The notes: generated from the sequence alone by a model not told the origin. A stretch of DNA of 64,000 bases from an uncultured Prevotella sp. (GCA_900770845.1 CAAGLS010000131.1:1-64000), one strand, 5' to 3'; positions 36,708 to 46,593 are shown, numbered from the stretch's first letter. Translations and numbers: made by a program.

Positions 36708-37262
36708 TCAGATGCCCGTGACGAAGTTCTCAGGCTTCTTGCCCTTGAAGCTTTGGTAATAGAGCTTGATGTCTCTCATATCCTTCTCAGCATTGCCCGA
36801 TGGGTTGATGACCTTGGTGCATTGGATGAGCTTGCGTTCATAGTCCACTCCAAAGAGCAGGATGGGTATCTGGGCTTTGAGGGCGATATAGTAGAAGCCA
36901 TGTTTCCAGTCGGGATTTGGCGAGCGTGTGCCCTCTGGGGTGATGCAGAGGCGAAAGTCGTCGCGTCTTTTGGCCTCGTCGGCCAGCTGGTCGGTCAAGC
37001 TGCAGTGCTTGGAACGCCATACGGGAATGCCTCCGATGTGTCGGAACCAAGCGCCCAAGGGGCCTTTGAACCATTCCTTCTTCATCAGGAAGTTGATGTG
37101 CATGTTCTCAGCGCGCATGTAGAGCTGGCCGACGACGAAGTCCCAGTTGCTGGTATGGGGAGCCAGACAGATGATGCATTTGCGGGGGATGGGCTGGGCT
37201 ACGTTCTTCGTCCAGCCCATTTTCTTATATAACAGCCAACTATAAATATTAGTTGAGTCCAT
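36708..37262 (-). CDS. 1-acyl-sn-glycerol-3-phosphate acyltransferase-like (PlsC family)
   Basis: The 184-residue protein has the acyltransferase HxxxxD motif as HTSNWD (about residues 36-41), then KKEWFKGPLG, GGIPVWR and the PEGTRS motif near 108-113. It should transfer an acyl chain to a glycerol-phosphate or related lipid at the inner membrane. It is shorter than typical PlsC (about 240) and lacks a strong N-terminal membrane segment, as is common for this Bacteroidota subgroup. The start overlaps the upstream small gene by 14 bases. It may act in ornithine-, glycine- or phospholipid synthesis. Confidence 0.85.
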   Translation of the reverse strand: MDSTNIYSWLLYKKMGWTKNVAQPIPRKCIICLAPHTSNWDFVVGQLYMRAENMHINFLMKKEWFKGPLGAWFRHIGGIPVWRSKHCSLTDQLADEAKRRDDFRLCITPEGTRSPNPDWKHGFYYIALKAQIPILLFGVDYERKLIQCTKVINPSGNAEKDMRDIKLYYQSFKGKKPENFVTGI

Positions 37263-37521
37263 TCAGCTGGTCGATGATTTCGTTCACGTTCTTGTTGAAG
37301 TCCTCCACAACCTTGGCATAGTATACCTTGCGCTTCATGCCGGGCTCAGGGTGTGAGATGCGGCTGATGAAGTCGCTGTGTATTTTCAGAATGCTTGTCA
37401 ATATAGCCTCGACGGTGTCTTCGTCGGCTTTAGCTCCATAAAGTGAATGGGCAACTCCTTCTGCGAACAGGTCACTGCAAACGTAGTTGATTGATCGTTT
37501 TAAATCTCTTTTGTTAGCCAT
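37249..37521 (-). CDS. Conserved small helical protein
   Basis: This 90-residue protein begins MANKRDLKRSINYVCSDLFAE and is predicted helical throughout, with no signal peptide or cysteine-rich motif. I recognise it only as a conserved Bacteroidota hypothetical. It overlaps the acyltransferase gene by 14 bases, suggesting coupled translation. The 188 bases before it are AT-rich and shared with the divergent PPi-phosphofructokinase gene. Confidence 0.75.
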   Translation of the reverse strand: MANKRDLKRSINYVCSDLFAEGVAHSLYGAKADEDTVEAILTSILKIHSDFISRISHPEPGMKRKVYYAKVVEDFNKNVNEIIDQLNGLN

Positions 37522-37662
37522 AGCGAATGTATTTTAGATAACAATCTATTTTCAATTCCCAAAATTAGACAAAAATTAGGAACAAACAAATATTTTCATG
37601 TTTTTTTTGATTCTTCACAATGATTTAAGGCCCAATAATTTTAGTTTATCAACGGAAATTCG

Positions 37663-37670
37663 TAATTTTG
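37663..37670 (+). promoter_or_regulatory. -7 box of the PPi-phosphofructokinase gene
   Basis: TAATTTTG lies 40 bases before the ATG at 37710, with a TTTA stretch (37645-37648) near the expected -33 position. Confidence 0.6.
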
Positions 37671-37709
37671 CATTGAAATATTGTTCTTAATAAAAAATCG
37701 ATTCGCAAA

Positions 37710-39350
37710 ATGGAAATCAGTCTTTTGCAGAAGGAGCGTGCTGCTTATCAGCCGAAACTTCCTAAGGGTCTTCAGGGCGCTGTGAAAGTAGTGGAGGGTG
37801 AACCCACTCAGAGTGTTGGTGATCAGGATGAGATCAAGAAGCTATTCCCCAACACCTATGGAATGCCTCTCGTTGAGTTTGTCAAGGGTGACAAGGAGAA
37901 TAACCAGAAGATGAACATTGGTGTGATACTCTCTGGTGGCCAGGCTCCTGGCGGCCACAATGTGATTTGTGGCCTTTTTGATGCCATCAAGAAGATGAAC
38001 CCCGAGAACCGGCTCTATGGATTCCTAATGGGGCCCGGCGGCCTTGTGGACCATGAGTACAAGGAACTCACCGCTGACATTATCGACCAGTACCGCAACA
38101 CGGGTGGCTTCGACATGATTGGTTCAGGAAGAACGAAACTTGAGAAAGAAGACCAATTCGAGAAAGGTCTCCAAATTATCCGCAAGCTCGACATCAAGGC
38201 CATTGTGATTATCGGTGGCGACGACTCCAACACCAATGCCTGTGTGCTTGCAGAATACTATGCTGCCAAGAAATATGGCGTGCAGGTCATTGGCTGTCCC
38301 AAGACAATCGATGGTGACCTCAAGAACGAGCAGATTGAGACTTCTTTTGGCTTCGACACGGCCACAAAGACTTATTCTGAGATTATCGGCAACATTGAGC
38401 GCGACTGCAACTCGGCCCGCAAATACTGGCACTTCATCAAGTTGATGGGTCGCTCGGCCTCGCACATCGCCTTGGAGTGCGCCCTCCAGACACACCCCAA
38501 CATCTGCTTGATTTCCGAGGAGATTCAGGAGAAGGATTATACCCTCAACCAGATAGTGGAGCGCATCGCAACGTCGGTGGCCCATCGGGCGGAGAGGGGC
38601 GACAACTTCGGTGTGGTCTTGATTCCCGAAGGCCTCATCGAGTTCATCCCCGCCATCGGCCGCTTGATAGCCGAGCTCAACGACCTGCTTGCCGCACATG
38701 GCTCAGACTACAAGGATTTGGCCCCTGCCGAGCAGCGCGCCTACATCTTGGCACATCTGAGCAAGGAGAATGCGGCTACGTTCAAGACTCTGCCAAAAGG
38801 CGTGGCACGCCAGCTTTCCCTCGACCGTGATCCGCATGGAAACGTGCAGGTGTCGCTCATCGAGACCGAGAAGCTTCTCGCCGAGATGGTTGGCGACTTG
38901 CTCGCAGAGTGGGAGAAGGAAGGGAAGTTCAAGGGCAAGTTTGCAGCCCAGCATCATTTCCTCGGCTACGAGGGTCGTTGCGCCGCTCCCTCCAACTTCG
39001 ACGCAGACTACTGCTACGCCTTGGGTACTTCGGCTGCCCACCTCATTGCCAATGGCAAGACCGGCTATATGGCAGTCGTGAAGAACACCACCGCCAAGCC
39101 AGAAGATTGGAAAGCCGGCGGCGTGCCTATCACGATGATGATGAACATGGAGCGTCGAAACGGTGAGATGAAGCCTGTTATCCGCAAGGCATTGGTCGAC
39201 CTCAATGGCAAGCCGTTCAAGACTTTCGCTGCACAGCGCGACGAATGGGCTAAGACTGCGTCTTATATCTATCCCGGTCCCGTGCAGTATTGGGGTCCTG
39301 CGTCTGTGTGCGACCAGTGCACCAAGACCTTGAAGCTCGAGCACGAATAA
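37710..39350 (+). CDS. pfp: Pyrophosphate-dependent phosphofructokinase
   Basis: The 546-residue protein is the long PPi-type enzyme that interconverts fructose-6-phosphate and fructose-1,6-bisphosphate using PPi. Diagnostic is GGDDSN (residues 169-174): the second Asp in place of Gly blocks ATP and marks PPi use. PKTIDGD (197-203) and [12 protein letters not shown] follow. This enzyme is reversible and common in Bacteroidota glycolysis. A -7 box sits upstream. A GH25 gene follows after 22 bases on the same strand, probably by read-through. Confidence 0.95.
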   Translation: MEISLLQKERAAYQPKLPKGLQGAVKVVEGEPTQSVGDQDEIKKLFPNTYGMPLVEFVKGDKENNQKMNIGVILSGGQAPGGHNVICGLFDAIKKMNPENRLYGFLMGPGGLVDHEYKELTADIIDQYRNTGGFDMIGSGRTKLEKEDQFEKGLQIIRKLDIKAIVIIGGDDSNTNACVLAEYYAAKKYGVQVIGCPKTIDGDLKNEQIETSFGFDTATKTYSEIIGNIERDCNSARKYWHFIKLMGRSASHIALECALQTHPNICLISEEIQEKDYTLNQIVERIATSVAHRAERGDNFGVVLIPEGLIEFIPAIGRLIAELNDLLAAHGSDYKDLAPAEQRAYILAHLSKENAATFKTLPKGVARQLSLDRDPHGNVQVSLIETEKLLAEMVGDLLAEWEKEGKFKGKFAAQHHFLGYEGRCAAPSNFDADYCYALGTSAAHLIANGKTGYMAVVKNTTAKPEDWKAGGVPITMMMNMERRNGEMKPVIRKALVDLNGKPFKTFAAQRDEWAKTASYIYPGPVQYWGPASVCDQCTKTLKLEHE

Positions 39351-39372
39351 ACGTAGACATTCCTGACTTTTA

Positions 39373-40221
39373 ATGACCAGTTCACCTAATCCTCCTGAAA
39401 AGATTCATCCTGACGAAACGACTGGATTCAGTTGGCGTGCGTTGCACGCGCGTTTGCCAAGGTGGTTCTGGTGGTTGGGTGGACTGGTTCTTGTATTTGT
39501 CTATGTTTGGATTTTCTATTATTTCTTCGTCAGTCCCACGGGCTTCCGTTGGCGCGCCCTCTATGGCGACGCCCGCTATCCCCAGGGATACGAGATTCAT
39601 GGCATAGACATCTCTCATTATCAAGGCAAGATAGACTGGGTGGAGTTGCGCAACGGCATGATAAGTGGCTGCCCCTTGCGCTTCATCATCATCAAGTCCA
39701 CGGAAGGCGACAAGCGTTTGGACGAGAACTTCTATGAGAATTTCCAAGCTGCGCGCGACTATGGCTTCATACGTGGCGCCTACCATTTTTGGAACGACAA
39801 GTCGGCTCCGCGCGAGCAGGCCTATTTCTTTCTGAGCAAGGTGCATCTTGAGGACGGCGACTTGCCTCCTGTGCTCGACATAGAGCACAAGCCCGCCGGC
39901 AGAAGTGTGGAGGACTTCCAGCGTGACGTGCTCACATGGCTGCATATCGTAGAGGACCGCTACCATGTGAAGCCCATCATCTATACCTATTACAAATTCA
40001 AGCAAACTTACCTCTCGGCCTCCGTCTTCGACGACTATCCTTATTGGATAGCCCACTACTACGTGGACAAGGTGGAATACAAGGGGCCATGGAAATTCTG
40101 GCAGCACACCGATGCCGGACGCTTGCCGGGCATCAAGGGATATGTTGATTTCAACATCTACAATGGAAGCTTCTACGACTTGAAGAAACTCACCATTGGA
40201 AACCAAGACCAAGAATATTGA
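39373..40221 (+). CDS. Membrane-anchored GH25 lysozyme-like protein
   Basis: The 282-residue protein has a short cytoplasmic N-terminus, a membrane segment (about 31-52) and a GH25 muramidase domain. The first catalytic Asp block is IHGIDISHYQGKIDW, IIKSTEGD follows, and the VLDIEH block carries the Asp-x-Glu pair. It should cleave the MurNAc-GlcNAc bond of peptidoglycan in the periplasm while anchored in the inner membrane. The link with the upstream glycolytic gene is only positional. A hairpin terminator separates it from the convergent acyl-CoA ligase gene. Confidence 0.9.
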   Translation: MTSSPNPPEKIHPDETTGFSWRALHARLPRWFWWLGGLVLVFVYVWIFYYFFVSPTGFRWRALYGDARYPQGYEIHGIDISHYQGKIDWVELRNGMISGCPLRFIIIKSTEGDKRLDENFYENFQAARDYGFIRGAYHFWNDKSAPREQAYFFLSKVHLEDGDLPPVLDIEHKPAGRSVEDFQRDVLTWLHIVEDRYHVKPIIYTYYKFKQTYLSASVFDDYPYWIAHYYVDKVEYKGPWKFWQHTDAGRLPGIKGYVDFNIYNGSFYDLKKLTIGNQDQEY

Positions 40222-40314
40222 TGGCCTACGCCCCCGCGGGCGAGAGGGGCCTCAAGTGCTTTCGCAGGGTCTTGGAGTCACCCCCACCCGCAAAGGATGA
40301 ATGGAGAGGATACG

Positions 40315-40352
40315 ACAAAGGAGCGCCGGGTCGATGCCCGACGCTCCTTTGT
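40315..40352. terminator. Bidirectional hairpin between GH25 and acyl-CoA ligase genes
   Basis: ACAAAGGAGCG (40315-40325) pairs with CGCTCCTTTGT (40342-40352), extended by an inner CGGG/CCCG around TCGATG. It lies between convergent genes and has only a short T-tail, so it may act with Rho-like or RNA-folding help. Confidence 0.75.
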
Positions 40353-40375
40353 CAATATGTAGGTTGAGAATGGAA

Positions 40376-42037
40376 TCAGCTGTAAAGATAACGTTTGATG
40401 GAGCGTTTGGGAGTCTTGGCAAACTCCTCGTCGTGAATCTCTATTCCAGCAATCTTGCTGTAGCCAGGCAGGCTGTTGTTGAGGTTCTGCCTGTTCTGTT
40501 CCATCACAGTCTTCAGGTCGTCCTTGTTGAAGCCCATGTTCTTCATCATGTCGAAGTCGGGATACACCAAAGCGTAGAGCTTTTCGTTGCGCTGCACCAC
40601 AACGCTCTCCACCACCATAGGCAGCGAGTTGAGCGCGTCCTCGATTTCTTCGGGATAGATGTTTTGCCCATTTGAGCCGAGCAGCATGTTCTTGGAACGT
40701 CCCTTGATGAAGATGTTGCCCTCTGCGTCCATGGTGCCGAGGTCACCAGTGTGGAACCAGCCGTCGTCATCGAGCACAGCTTTCGTGGCCTCCTCATTCT
40801 TATAGTAGCCCAACATCACGTTGGGGCCCTGGCAGAGAATCTCGCCAGGAGTGTTGACGGGGTCGGGACTGTCAATCCTCACCTGCATGTGGAGTGCGGC
40901 TCGGCCACTGGAGCCCGGCACGTAGGTCTTGTAGTCGGCGTAGGCGATGATGGGGGCGCATTCCGTAGCCCCGTAGCCCACGGTGTAGTGGAATCCGATG
41001 CGGTGGAGGAAGCGTTCCACCTCCTGGTTGAAGGCTGCCCCACCGATGATGACCTCATAGAATTCTCCGCCGAAGGCCTTCGACACCTGGTCGCAGATCC
41101 TGTCGTCGATCTTGTCCTTGATGATGGGCATGTTGAGCAGGAGCCGCATTCGGTTGTTCTGTATCTTGGGGAACACCTTCTTCTTGATGATCTTCTCGAT
41201 GATGAGCGGCACGGAGATGATGATTTTCGGCTTCACCTCAGCAAACGACTGGGCGATGATGGCCGGCGAGGGCACGCGCGTAAGGTAGTAGATGTGGCAG
41301 CCGTGAAGAAACTCGAACATAAACTCGAAAGCCATGCCGTACATGTGGGCCATGGGCAGGATGCTGATGACCGAGTCGCCGGGCTTCAGGTGCGGCCCCA
41401 CATTGGTCAAGGCGAAGTCGGCGTTGCTCCACAGCGCGCGGTAGGGAATCATCGCGCCTTTCGAGAATCCTGTCGTGCCGCTGGTGTAGTTGATCATGGC
41501 CAGTTCGTCAGGATTCTGGTCCATGTAGTATTCCACGTGTTCCTTGCGGAAGTACTTGGGAAACTTCTTGCCGAACATCTCGTTCAGATGCTCGCGTGCG
41601 TAGGTCAGCTTGTCGGTGCGCGAAATCACGAGCGAATAGTCGGGGATGTAGACGATGCCCTCCAACAGCGGCATCTTCGTTGGGTCTATCTCCGTGGCCA
41701 CCACGTCGCCCACAAAGAGCAGTTTGGCTTCAGAGTGGTTGACGATGTTGTGGATTTGGTCTGCTGTAAATTCATGCAGGATGGGAACGGCGATGGCCCC
41801 GTAGGTGAGCGTTGCCAGGAAGGCAACGGCCCAGTTGGCGCTGTTGCGTCCGCAGAGGGCCACTTTGTCTCCCTTGTTGAGTCCGCTGCTCTCAAAGAGG
41901 ATGTGGAGCTTCTCTATCTTGCGTGCCACATCATGATACTGCAGGGTTTGTCCCTTGAAGTCGGTGAGTGCGTCCCTGTCCCAGTTGTCGATGATTGACT
42001 TTTGGATATATTGGTTGAAGCATGGAATTCTATCCAT
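40376..42037 (-). CDS. Long-chain acyl-CoA ligase, copy 2 of a tandem pair
   Basis: The 553-residue AMP-forming enzyme activates a fatty or aryl acid to acyl-CoA. The P-loop-like INYTSGTTGFSKGA, GYGATECAPIIA, the DGWFHTGDLG and KRYLYS C-terminal lysine region are present. The substrate chain is not predictable. The protein is similar throughout to the product of the upstream gene (42053-43720), so the pair arose by tandem duplication. The gap between them is 15 bases, so they are cotranscribed from the upstream promoter. Confidence 0.9.
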   Translation of the reverse strand: MDRIPCFNQYIQKSIIDNWDRDALTDFKGQTLQYHDVARKIEKLHILFESSGLNKGDKVALCGRNSANWAVAFLATLTYGAIAVPILHEFTADQIHNIVNHSEAKLLFVGDVVATEIDPTKMPLLEGIVYIPDYSLVISRTDKLTYAREHLNEMFGKKFPKYFRKEHVEYYMDQNPDELAMINYTSGTTGFSKGAMIPYRALWSNADFALTNVGPHLKPGDSVISILPMAHMYGMAFEFMFEFLHGCHIYYLTRVPSPAIIAQSFAEVKPKIIISVPLIIEKIIKKKVFPKIQNNRMRLLLNMPIIKDKIDDRICDQVSKAFGGEFYEVIIGGAAFNQEVERFLHRIGFHYTVGYGATECAPIIAYADYKTYVPGSSGRAALHMQVRIDSPDPVNTPGEILCQGPNVMLGYYKNEEATKAVLDDDGWFHTGDLGTMDAEGNIFIKGRSKNMLLGSNGQNIYPEEIEDALNSLPMVVESVVVQRNEKLYALVYPDFDMMKNMGFNKDDLKTVMEQNRQNLNNSLPGYSKIAGIEIHDEEFAKTPKRSIKRYLYS

Positions 42038-42052
42038 ATCTGTGTGATTTGG

Positions 42053-43720
42053 TTATAGTGCGTTCTGATATAAGTATCTTTTGATACTCTTCTTGGGTGT
42101 CTTTTCAAACTCTTTCTCCTGGAGCACGATGGCGGCCAACTTGCAGTATTGTGGCAGCGCGGCATTGAGGTCCCGGCGGTTCTGCTCCATGATTTTCAGC
42201 AGCTCGTCCTGGGTGAGTCCCAACGATTTGGCGGCCTCCATGTCGGGATGCACGAGTCCGATGAGCTTGTTGCCCTTCTGGATTACGAGGCTTTCGTTGA
42301 CCATCGCCATGTTGTTGAGCTTGTTCTCAATCTCCTCTGGATACACATTCTGTCCGTCGGCGCCGAGCAGCATGTTCTTGATGCGTCCGCGGATATAGAT
42401 GAGTCCTTCCTCATCCATCGTACCCAAGTCGCCCGTGTGGAACCATCCGTTCTCATCGATGGCGGCCTTGGTGGCATCCGGATTCTTGTAGTAGCCGGTC
42501 ATTAAGTTCTCTCCCCGTGTGATGATCTCGCCAGGCTTGTGGGCGGGATCGTCGCTGAGGATTCTCACCGTCATGTTTGACACTGCCCTGCCACAGGAGC
42601 CTGGCTTGAGTTCCTCGTGGTGGCAGAAGCTGATCATGGGTCCCGTCTCGGTGGCGCCATAGCCCACGGCCAAGGGGAAGTGGATGTCCATCAGGAAGCG
42701 TTCCACCTCCTTGTTGAGTCCCGCGCCGCCAATGATGAGTTCCTTGACATTGCCGCCAAATTCCTTCATCACGAGGTCGCGCACGTGTTCCTTCACCTTG
42801 TGGCTGACCAATGGCATGTTCAGCATCAGTTTCATCCTGTTGGTCTCCACGATGGGGAACACCTTCTTGCGCACAATCTTCTCCAGCACCAACGGCACGC
42901 TTGCGATAAGGCTTGGACGAAGCTCCTGCAGAGTCTCCGAAACCAGCGTGGGACTGGGCAGACGGGTGAGGAAATGGATATGGAGTCCGTAAGTGAATCC
43001 GAACAGGAAGTCGAGCATCAGGCCATACATGTGGGCCAAAGGCAGGAACGAGAGGGTGTTCTCGCCCGGCTTCGTGATGGAGCCCAAGGTCTTGTGGGCC
43101 CAGGCCACATTGCCCAAGAGCGAGCGATAGGTGAGCATGACCCCCTTGGAGAAGCCCGTCGTGCCGCTTGTATAGTTGATGAGGGCCAAGTCGTCGGGCT
43201 TGTCCTCGTAGTAGCTGATATGCTCCTTGTGGAAGAATTTAGGGAATTTCCTGCCGAACATCTCGTTCAGGTGCTCACGCGCGTTCTCCAAGTCCAAAGA
43301 GCGTGTGAAGACCACCGACAGGTCGGGAATGTAGACAATGGCCATCAGGTCTGGCATCTTGTCGTGGTCGAGCGTGGTGGCCACAATGTCGCCCACGAAG
43401 AGCAACTTGGCTTCCGAATGATTGATGATGTTGTAAACCTGCTCGGGCTTAAACTCATGCTGGATGGGAACGGCCACGGCTCCATACGTGAGCGTGGCGA
43501 GGAACACGACACCCCAGTTGGCGCTGTTGCGGCCGCAGAGGGCCACCTTGTCGCCCTGCCTCAGGCCTATGCTCTCAAACATGATGTGCAGCTTCTCAAT
43601 CTTGCGGGCCACATCATGATATTGGAGCGTAATGCCTTTGTAGTCGCTGAGGGCATCTTGGTTCCAGTTCCTGACGATACTGTCTTTAATGTATGCGTTG
43701 AAGTTCTTTAAAGGTTCCAT
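42053..43720 (-). CDS. Long-chain acyl-CoA ligase, copy 1 of a tandem pair
   Basis: This 555-residue ANL-superfamily ligase has the same motifs as its neighbour: INYTSGTTGFSKGV, GYGATETGPMISF, DGWFHTGDLG and a C-terminal KRYLYQ. Activation of long-chain or branched fatty acids for lipid synthesis or incorporation is the usual role. I start at MEPLKNFNAYIK; the frame stays open 16 codons more, but a promoter with TTTG, 19 bases and TACCTTTG (minus strand) sits there. Differences from copy 2 lie around the substrate-binding region, so the two may prefer different acids (inference). Confidence 0.9.
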   Translation of the reverse strand: MEPLKNFNAYIKDSIVRNWNQDALSDYKGITLQYHDVARKIEKLHIMFESIGLRQGDKVALCGRNSANWGVVFLATLTYGAVAVPIQHEFKPEQVYNIINHSEAKLLFVGDIVATTLDHDKMPDLMAIVYIPDLSVVFTRSLDLENAREHLNEMFGRKFPKFFHKEHISYYEDKPDDLALINYTSGTTGFSKGVMLTYRSLLGNVAWAHKTLGSITKPGENTLSFLPLAHMYGLMLDFLFGFTYGLHIHFLTRLPSPTLVSETLQELRPSLIASVPLVLEKIVRKKVFPIVETNRMKLMLNMPLVSHKVKEHVRDLVMKEFGGNVKELIIGGAGLNKEVERFLMDIHFPLAVGYGATETGPMISFCHHEELKPGSCGRAVSNMTVRILSDDPAHKPGEIITRGENLMTGYYKNPDATKAAIDENGWFHTGDLGTMDEEGLIYIRGRIKNMLLGADGQNVYPEEIENKLNNMAMVNESLVIQKGNKLIGLVHPDMEAAKSLGLTQDELLKIMEQNRRDLNAALPQYCKLAAIVLQEKEFEKTPKKSIKRYLYQNAL

Positions 43721-43743
43721 TGCACAAACCTTGGAATTTTGTG

Positions 43744-43751
43744 CAAAGGTA
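43744..43751 (-). promoter_or_regulatory. Promoter of the tandem acyl-CoA ligase genes
   Basis: Minus-strand TACCTTTG with TTTTG ending 19 bases upstream fits the Bacteroidota consensus. It lies about 24 bases from the ATG at 43720. Confidence 0.7.
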
Positions 43752-43879
43752 ATACCAATTTTGCTCAATCCAAAATAAAATGTGCAATATTTTGTTCTTT
43801 CCTCTATCTTTTCCTATTTTACCTCCATTTTCGTCACGCTCGTTTATCTTTTTAGCGGGATTATTGTTCTTTTTTTCGG

Positions 43880-45130
43880 TTACTCATATTTCATGCTTTT
43901 TGCCGGATGGATATGGGAAATGAGATAGCTGGGGGCGATCAGTACGAAGACGCTGATAATCAGTGTGGCCACGTTGAGCGCCGCTATCCACAAGCCGTCC
44001 ACTTCCACGGGGACGGCGTTCACATAGTAGGTGGCGGGGTCGAGCTTCACAAGTCCTGTGGAGGCCTGCAGGGCCACGATGCCAAGCCCAATCAGGTTGC
44101 CGAAGAGCAGTCCGCGCCCGATGATGAATGTGGCGAACCAGAGGAAGGTGTGGCGGATGAGTCCGTTGCGCGCTCCCAAGGCCTTGAGGATGCCAATCAT
44201 GCTCGTGCGTTCAAGGATGATGATGAGCAGGCCGGAAATCATGGTTACGCCCGAGACGGCTATCATGAGCGCCAGGATTATCCAGACGTTCATGTCCAAG
44301 AGGTCGAGCCAGGCGAATATCTGCGGATTGATCTCGCGTATGGTCTTGAAGGAATAGGTGGCTCCATACTTGTCCACCTTGCGGTTCACCGTTTCCATCA
44401 CTTGCTGCTCTGCCATGGGCAGCTCGTGGGGCGAGGCCACGGTGAGTTCGGCTCCAGTGGCCTGGTCGGGTTCCCAGCCATTGAGCCTCACCACGGTGTG
44501 GAGGTCGGCGTAGACAATCACCTTGTCGTAGAGCGAGAGGTTGGTCTGGTAGATTCCACTGATGGTGAACCTGCGCGTGCGCAGTCCATCTTTGTCGATG
44601 AAATAGGCAAACACGCGGTCGCCCGACTTCAGCTGCAGTTTGTCGGCCATCTGCTTGGATATGAGAATCTTGTTGCCGTCCTGTTTGCTGGAGAAGTGGG
44701 GCACGGTGCCGCTCACCAAGTTTTGTTGGATGAATTTGGGGTCGAATTCCTCGGCAACGCCTTTCAGCTGCACACCGAGGAAGTCGTCGTCGGTCTTCAA
44801 AATGCCCTCCTTCATAGCGAAGCGCTCCGCGTGGGCTATGCCTTTCAGGTGGCTGAGGGCGTTGACCATGGAGTCGTCCATCACTATGGGGTATTGCTCA
44901 GAGCTTTGCAGTGTGGTGAATTCGGCCACTTGCATGTCGCCGCCGAAGCCCTTCACCTTTCCCTGCACGGTGTGCTTGAACCCCATCACCACGCAAACGC
45001 TCACAATCATCACCGCCAGCCCGATGGCCACGCCGGCCGTGGCGATGCGTATGGCGGGTTTGGACACGTGACGTTTGTCTTCTCCCTCTGCGGTGAAGAT
45101 TCGTTTGGCTATAAAAAGAGGTAAGTTCAT
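43880..45130 (-). CDS. ABC transporter permease of the LolC/LolE (FtsX-like) family
   Basis: The 416-residue membrane protein has an N-terminal helix (about 30-50), a long periplasmic domain, and three C-terminal helices (about 275-300, 320-350 and 375-405), the LolC/E-MacB topology. The segment ERTSMIGILKALGARNGLIRHTFL is the family coupling-helix region. It should release lipoproteins from the inner membrane or act in a related export system. I start at MNLPLFIAKRIF. No ATPase gene is adjacent. The gap to the upstream aminotransferase gene is about 260 bases with a strong hairpin, so coexpression is uncertain. Confidence 0.85.
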   Translation of the reverse strand: MNLPLFIAKRIFTAEGEDKRHVSKPAIRIATAGVAIGLAVMIVSVCVVMGFKHTVQGKVKGFGGDMQVAEFTTLQSSEQYPIVMDDSMVNALSHLKGIAHAERFAMKEGILKTDDDFLGVQLKGVAEEFDPKFIQQNLVSGTVPHFSSKQDGNKILISKQMADKLQLKSGDRVFAYFIDKDGLRTRRFTISGIYQTNLSLYDKVIVYADLHTVVRLNGWEPDQATGAELTVASPHELPMAEQQVMETVNRKVDKYGATYSFKTIREINPQIFAWLDLLDMNVWIILALMIAVSGVTMISGLLIIILERTSMIGILKALGARNGLIRHTFLWFATFIIGRGLLFGNLIGLGIVALQASTGLVKLDPATYYVNAVPVEVDGLWIAALNVATLIISVFVLIAPSYLISHIHPAKSMKYE

Positions 45131-45211
45131 GTTTGTATATATTTTCTCTTGTGTGTGCATGTAGTGCCTTGTCTGGGCGTGGGGCAAGCTTCTCACCGCC
45201 CATTCGGCTTG

Positions 45212-45245
45212 GCGGGAAGGGTTTGCTTGCGCGTCCCCTTCCCGC
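45212..45245. other. GC-rich hairpin in the aminotransferase-permease gap
   Basis: GCGGGAAGGG (45212-45221) pairs perfectly with CCCTTCCCGC (45236-45245) around a 14-base loop. No T-run follows on either strand. The surrounding 45131-45387 is GC-rich, without a gene. Confidence 0.5.
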
Positions 45246-45387
45246 TATGGCAGGGTAGGGACATGCTTGTCCCCGCCCCTGTTTGGCTTGTCAGAGGCCC
45301 TCGCCCGCGCAATCCTTTCCCGAGCCTGTCTTGGGTTGTGGCGCGCTTGGCCCAAGTCTGCCTGGGTTGGCGGGAGCGTATCTGCGT

Positions 45388-46593
45388 TTATTCGTCGTCC
45401 ACTCTGCCGGGGTAGGACTCCAAGGCCTTCTTTAGCACGACCAAGGCGCGGCAGAGGTCTTCCTTTTTCAGCACGTAGGCTATTCTCACCTGGTTGCGCC
45501 CGGTGCCGGGAGTGGTGTAGAAGCCGGCGGCTGGAGCCATCATCACGGTCTCGCCCTCATAGTCGAACTCTTCCAGGCACCAGCGGCAGAACTTCTCGCT
45601 GTCGTCGACGGGGAGTTTGGCCACCGTGTAGAAAGCTCCCATTGGGATGGGCGAGTAGACGCCTTTGATGCGGTTCAGCCCGTCGATGAGGCATTTGCGG
45701 CGCTCGCAATATTCGTCATACACCTCGCGATAATAGTCCTGGGGAGCGTCGAGTGAGGCCTCGGCCACAATCTGTCCCAAGAGTGGGGGAGAGAGGCGGG
45801 CCTGGCAGAATTTCATCACGGTCTGCCTCACCTCGGCGTTCTTTGTTATCAGGCAGCCAATGCGGATGCCGCATTCGCTGTAGCGTTTCGACACGGAGTC
45901 GATGAGCACCGTGTTCTGCTCTATGCCCTCCAAGTGCATGGCCGAGATATAGGGAGAGCCCGTGTAGATATATTCGCGGTAAACCTCGTCGGAGAAGAGG
46001 TAAAGGTCGTATTTCTTCACCAAATCGCGAATTTGGTTCATCTCGCGGCGTGTGTAGAGGTAGCCCGTAGGGTTGTTGGGGTTGCAGATCATGATGGCCC
46101 GCGTGTGCTCATTGATAAGCTTCTCAAACTGCTCCACGTGGGGCAGGGCGAAGCCCTCCTCTATGGTGGTGGGTATGGTGCGGATCTTGGCTCCCGCCGA
46201 AATGGCGAACGACACATAGTTGGCGTAGGCGGGCTCGGGGATGATGATCTCGTCTCCTGGGTTGAGACAACTCATGAAAGCGAAGAGCACGGCCTCGGAA
46301 CCGCCGGCGGTGATGATGATGTCGTCGGGTTCCACGATGATGTTGAATCTCTTGTAGAACGCGCATAGCTTCTCCCTGTAGCTGAGGAATCCCTGGGAGG
46401 GAGAGTATTCGAGCACTTTGCGGTCGATGTGCTTCAGGGCGTCGAGTCCACATTGGGGAGTGGGCAGGTCGGGCTGACCGATGTTCAGGTGGTAGACTTT
46501 GATTCCACGGTTTCGTGCCGCTGCTGCCAAAGGAGCCAATTTCCTGATTGGTGACTCGGGCATTTCCAAACCACGATTTGATATTTTTGGCAT
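45388..46593 (-). CDS. PLP-dependent aminotransferase, class I
   Basis: The 401-residue fold-type I enzyme has YHLNIGQPDLPTP near the N-terminus, ITAGGSEAVLFA, NPNNPTGYLYTR (about 168-179), the DEVY block and the PLP lysine in DSVSKRYSECGIRIGC. It is close to aspartate or aromatic aminotransferases; the substrate is not certain. The Lys is followed by RYS rather than the common KTFS-type sequence, as in many Bacteroidota members. I start at MPKISNRGLEMPESPIR, with a TATCTTTG box at 46619-46626 on the minus strand. The permease gene follows after a GC-rich gap. Confidence 0.88.
   Translation of the reverse strand: MPKISNRGLEMPESPIRKLAPLAAAARNRGIKVYHLNIGQPDLPTPQCGLDALKHIDRKVLEYSPSQGFLSYREKLCAFYKRFNIIVEPDDIIITAGGSEAVLFAFMSCLNPGDEIIIPEPAYANYVSFAISAGAKIRTIPTTIEEGFALPHVEQFEKLINEHTRAIMICNPNNPTGYLYTRREMNQIRDLVKKYDLYLFSDEVYREYIYTGSPYISAMHLEGIEQNTVLIDSVSKRYSECGIRIGCLITKNAEVRQTVMKFCQARLSPPLLGQIVAEASLDAPQDYYREVYDEYCERRKCLIDGLNRIKGVYSPIPMGAFYTVAKLPVDDSEKFCRWCLEEFDYEGETVMMAPAAGFYTTPGTGRNQVRIAYVLKKEDLCRALVVLKKALESYPGRVDDE

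Noticed and set aside
40751..45124. Long plus-strand frames opposite the acyl-CoA ligase and permease genes (40751-41998, 42617-43711, 43907-45124)
   Set aside because: All are opposite well-recognised genes, with repetitive His/Val/Gly-rich products and no family match.
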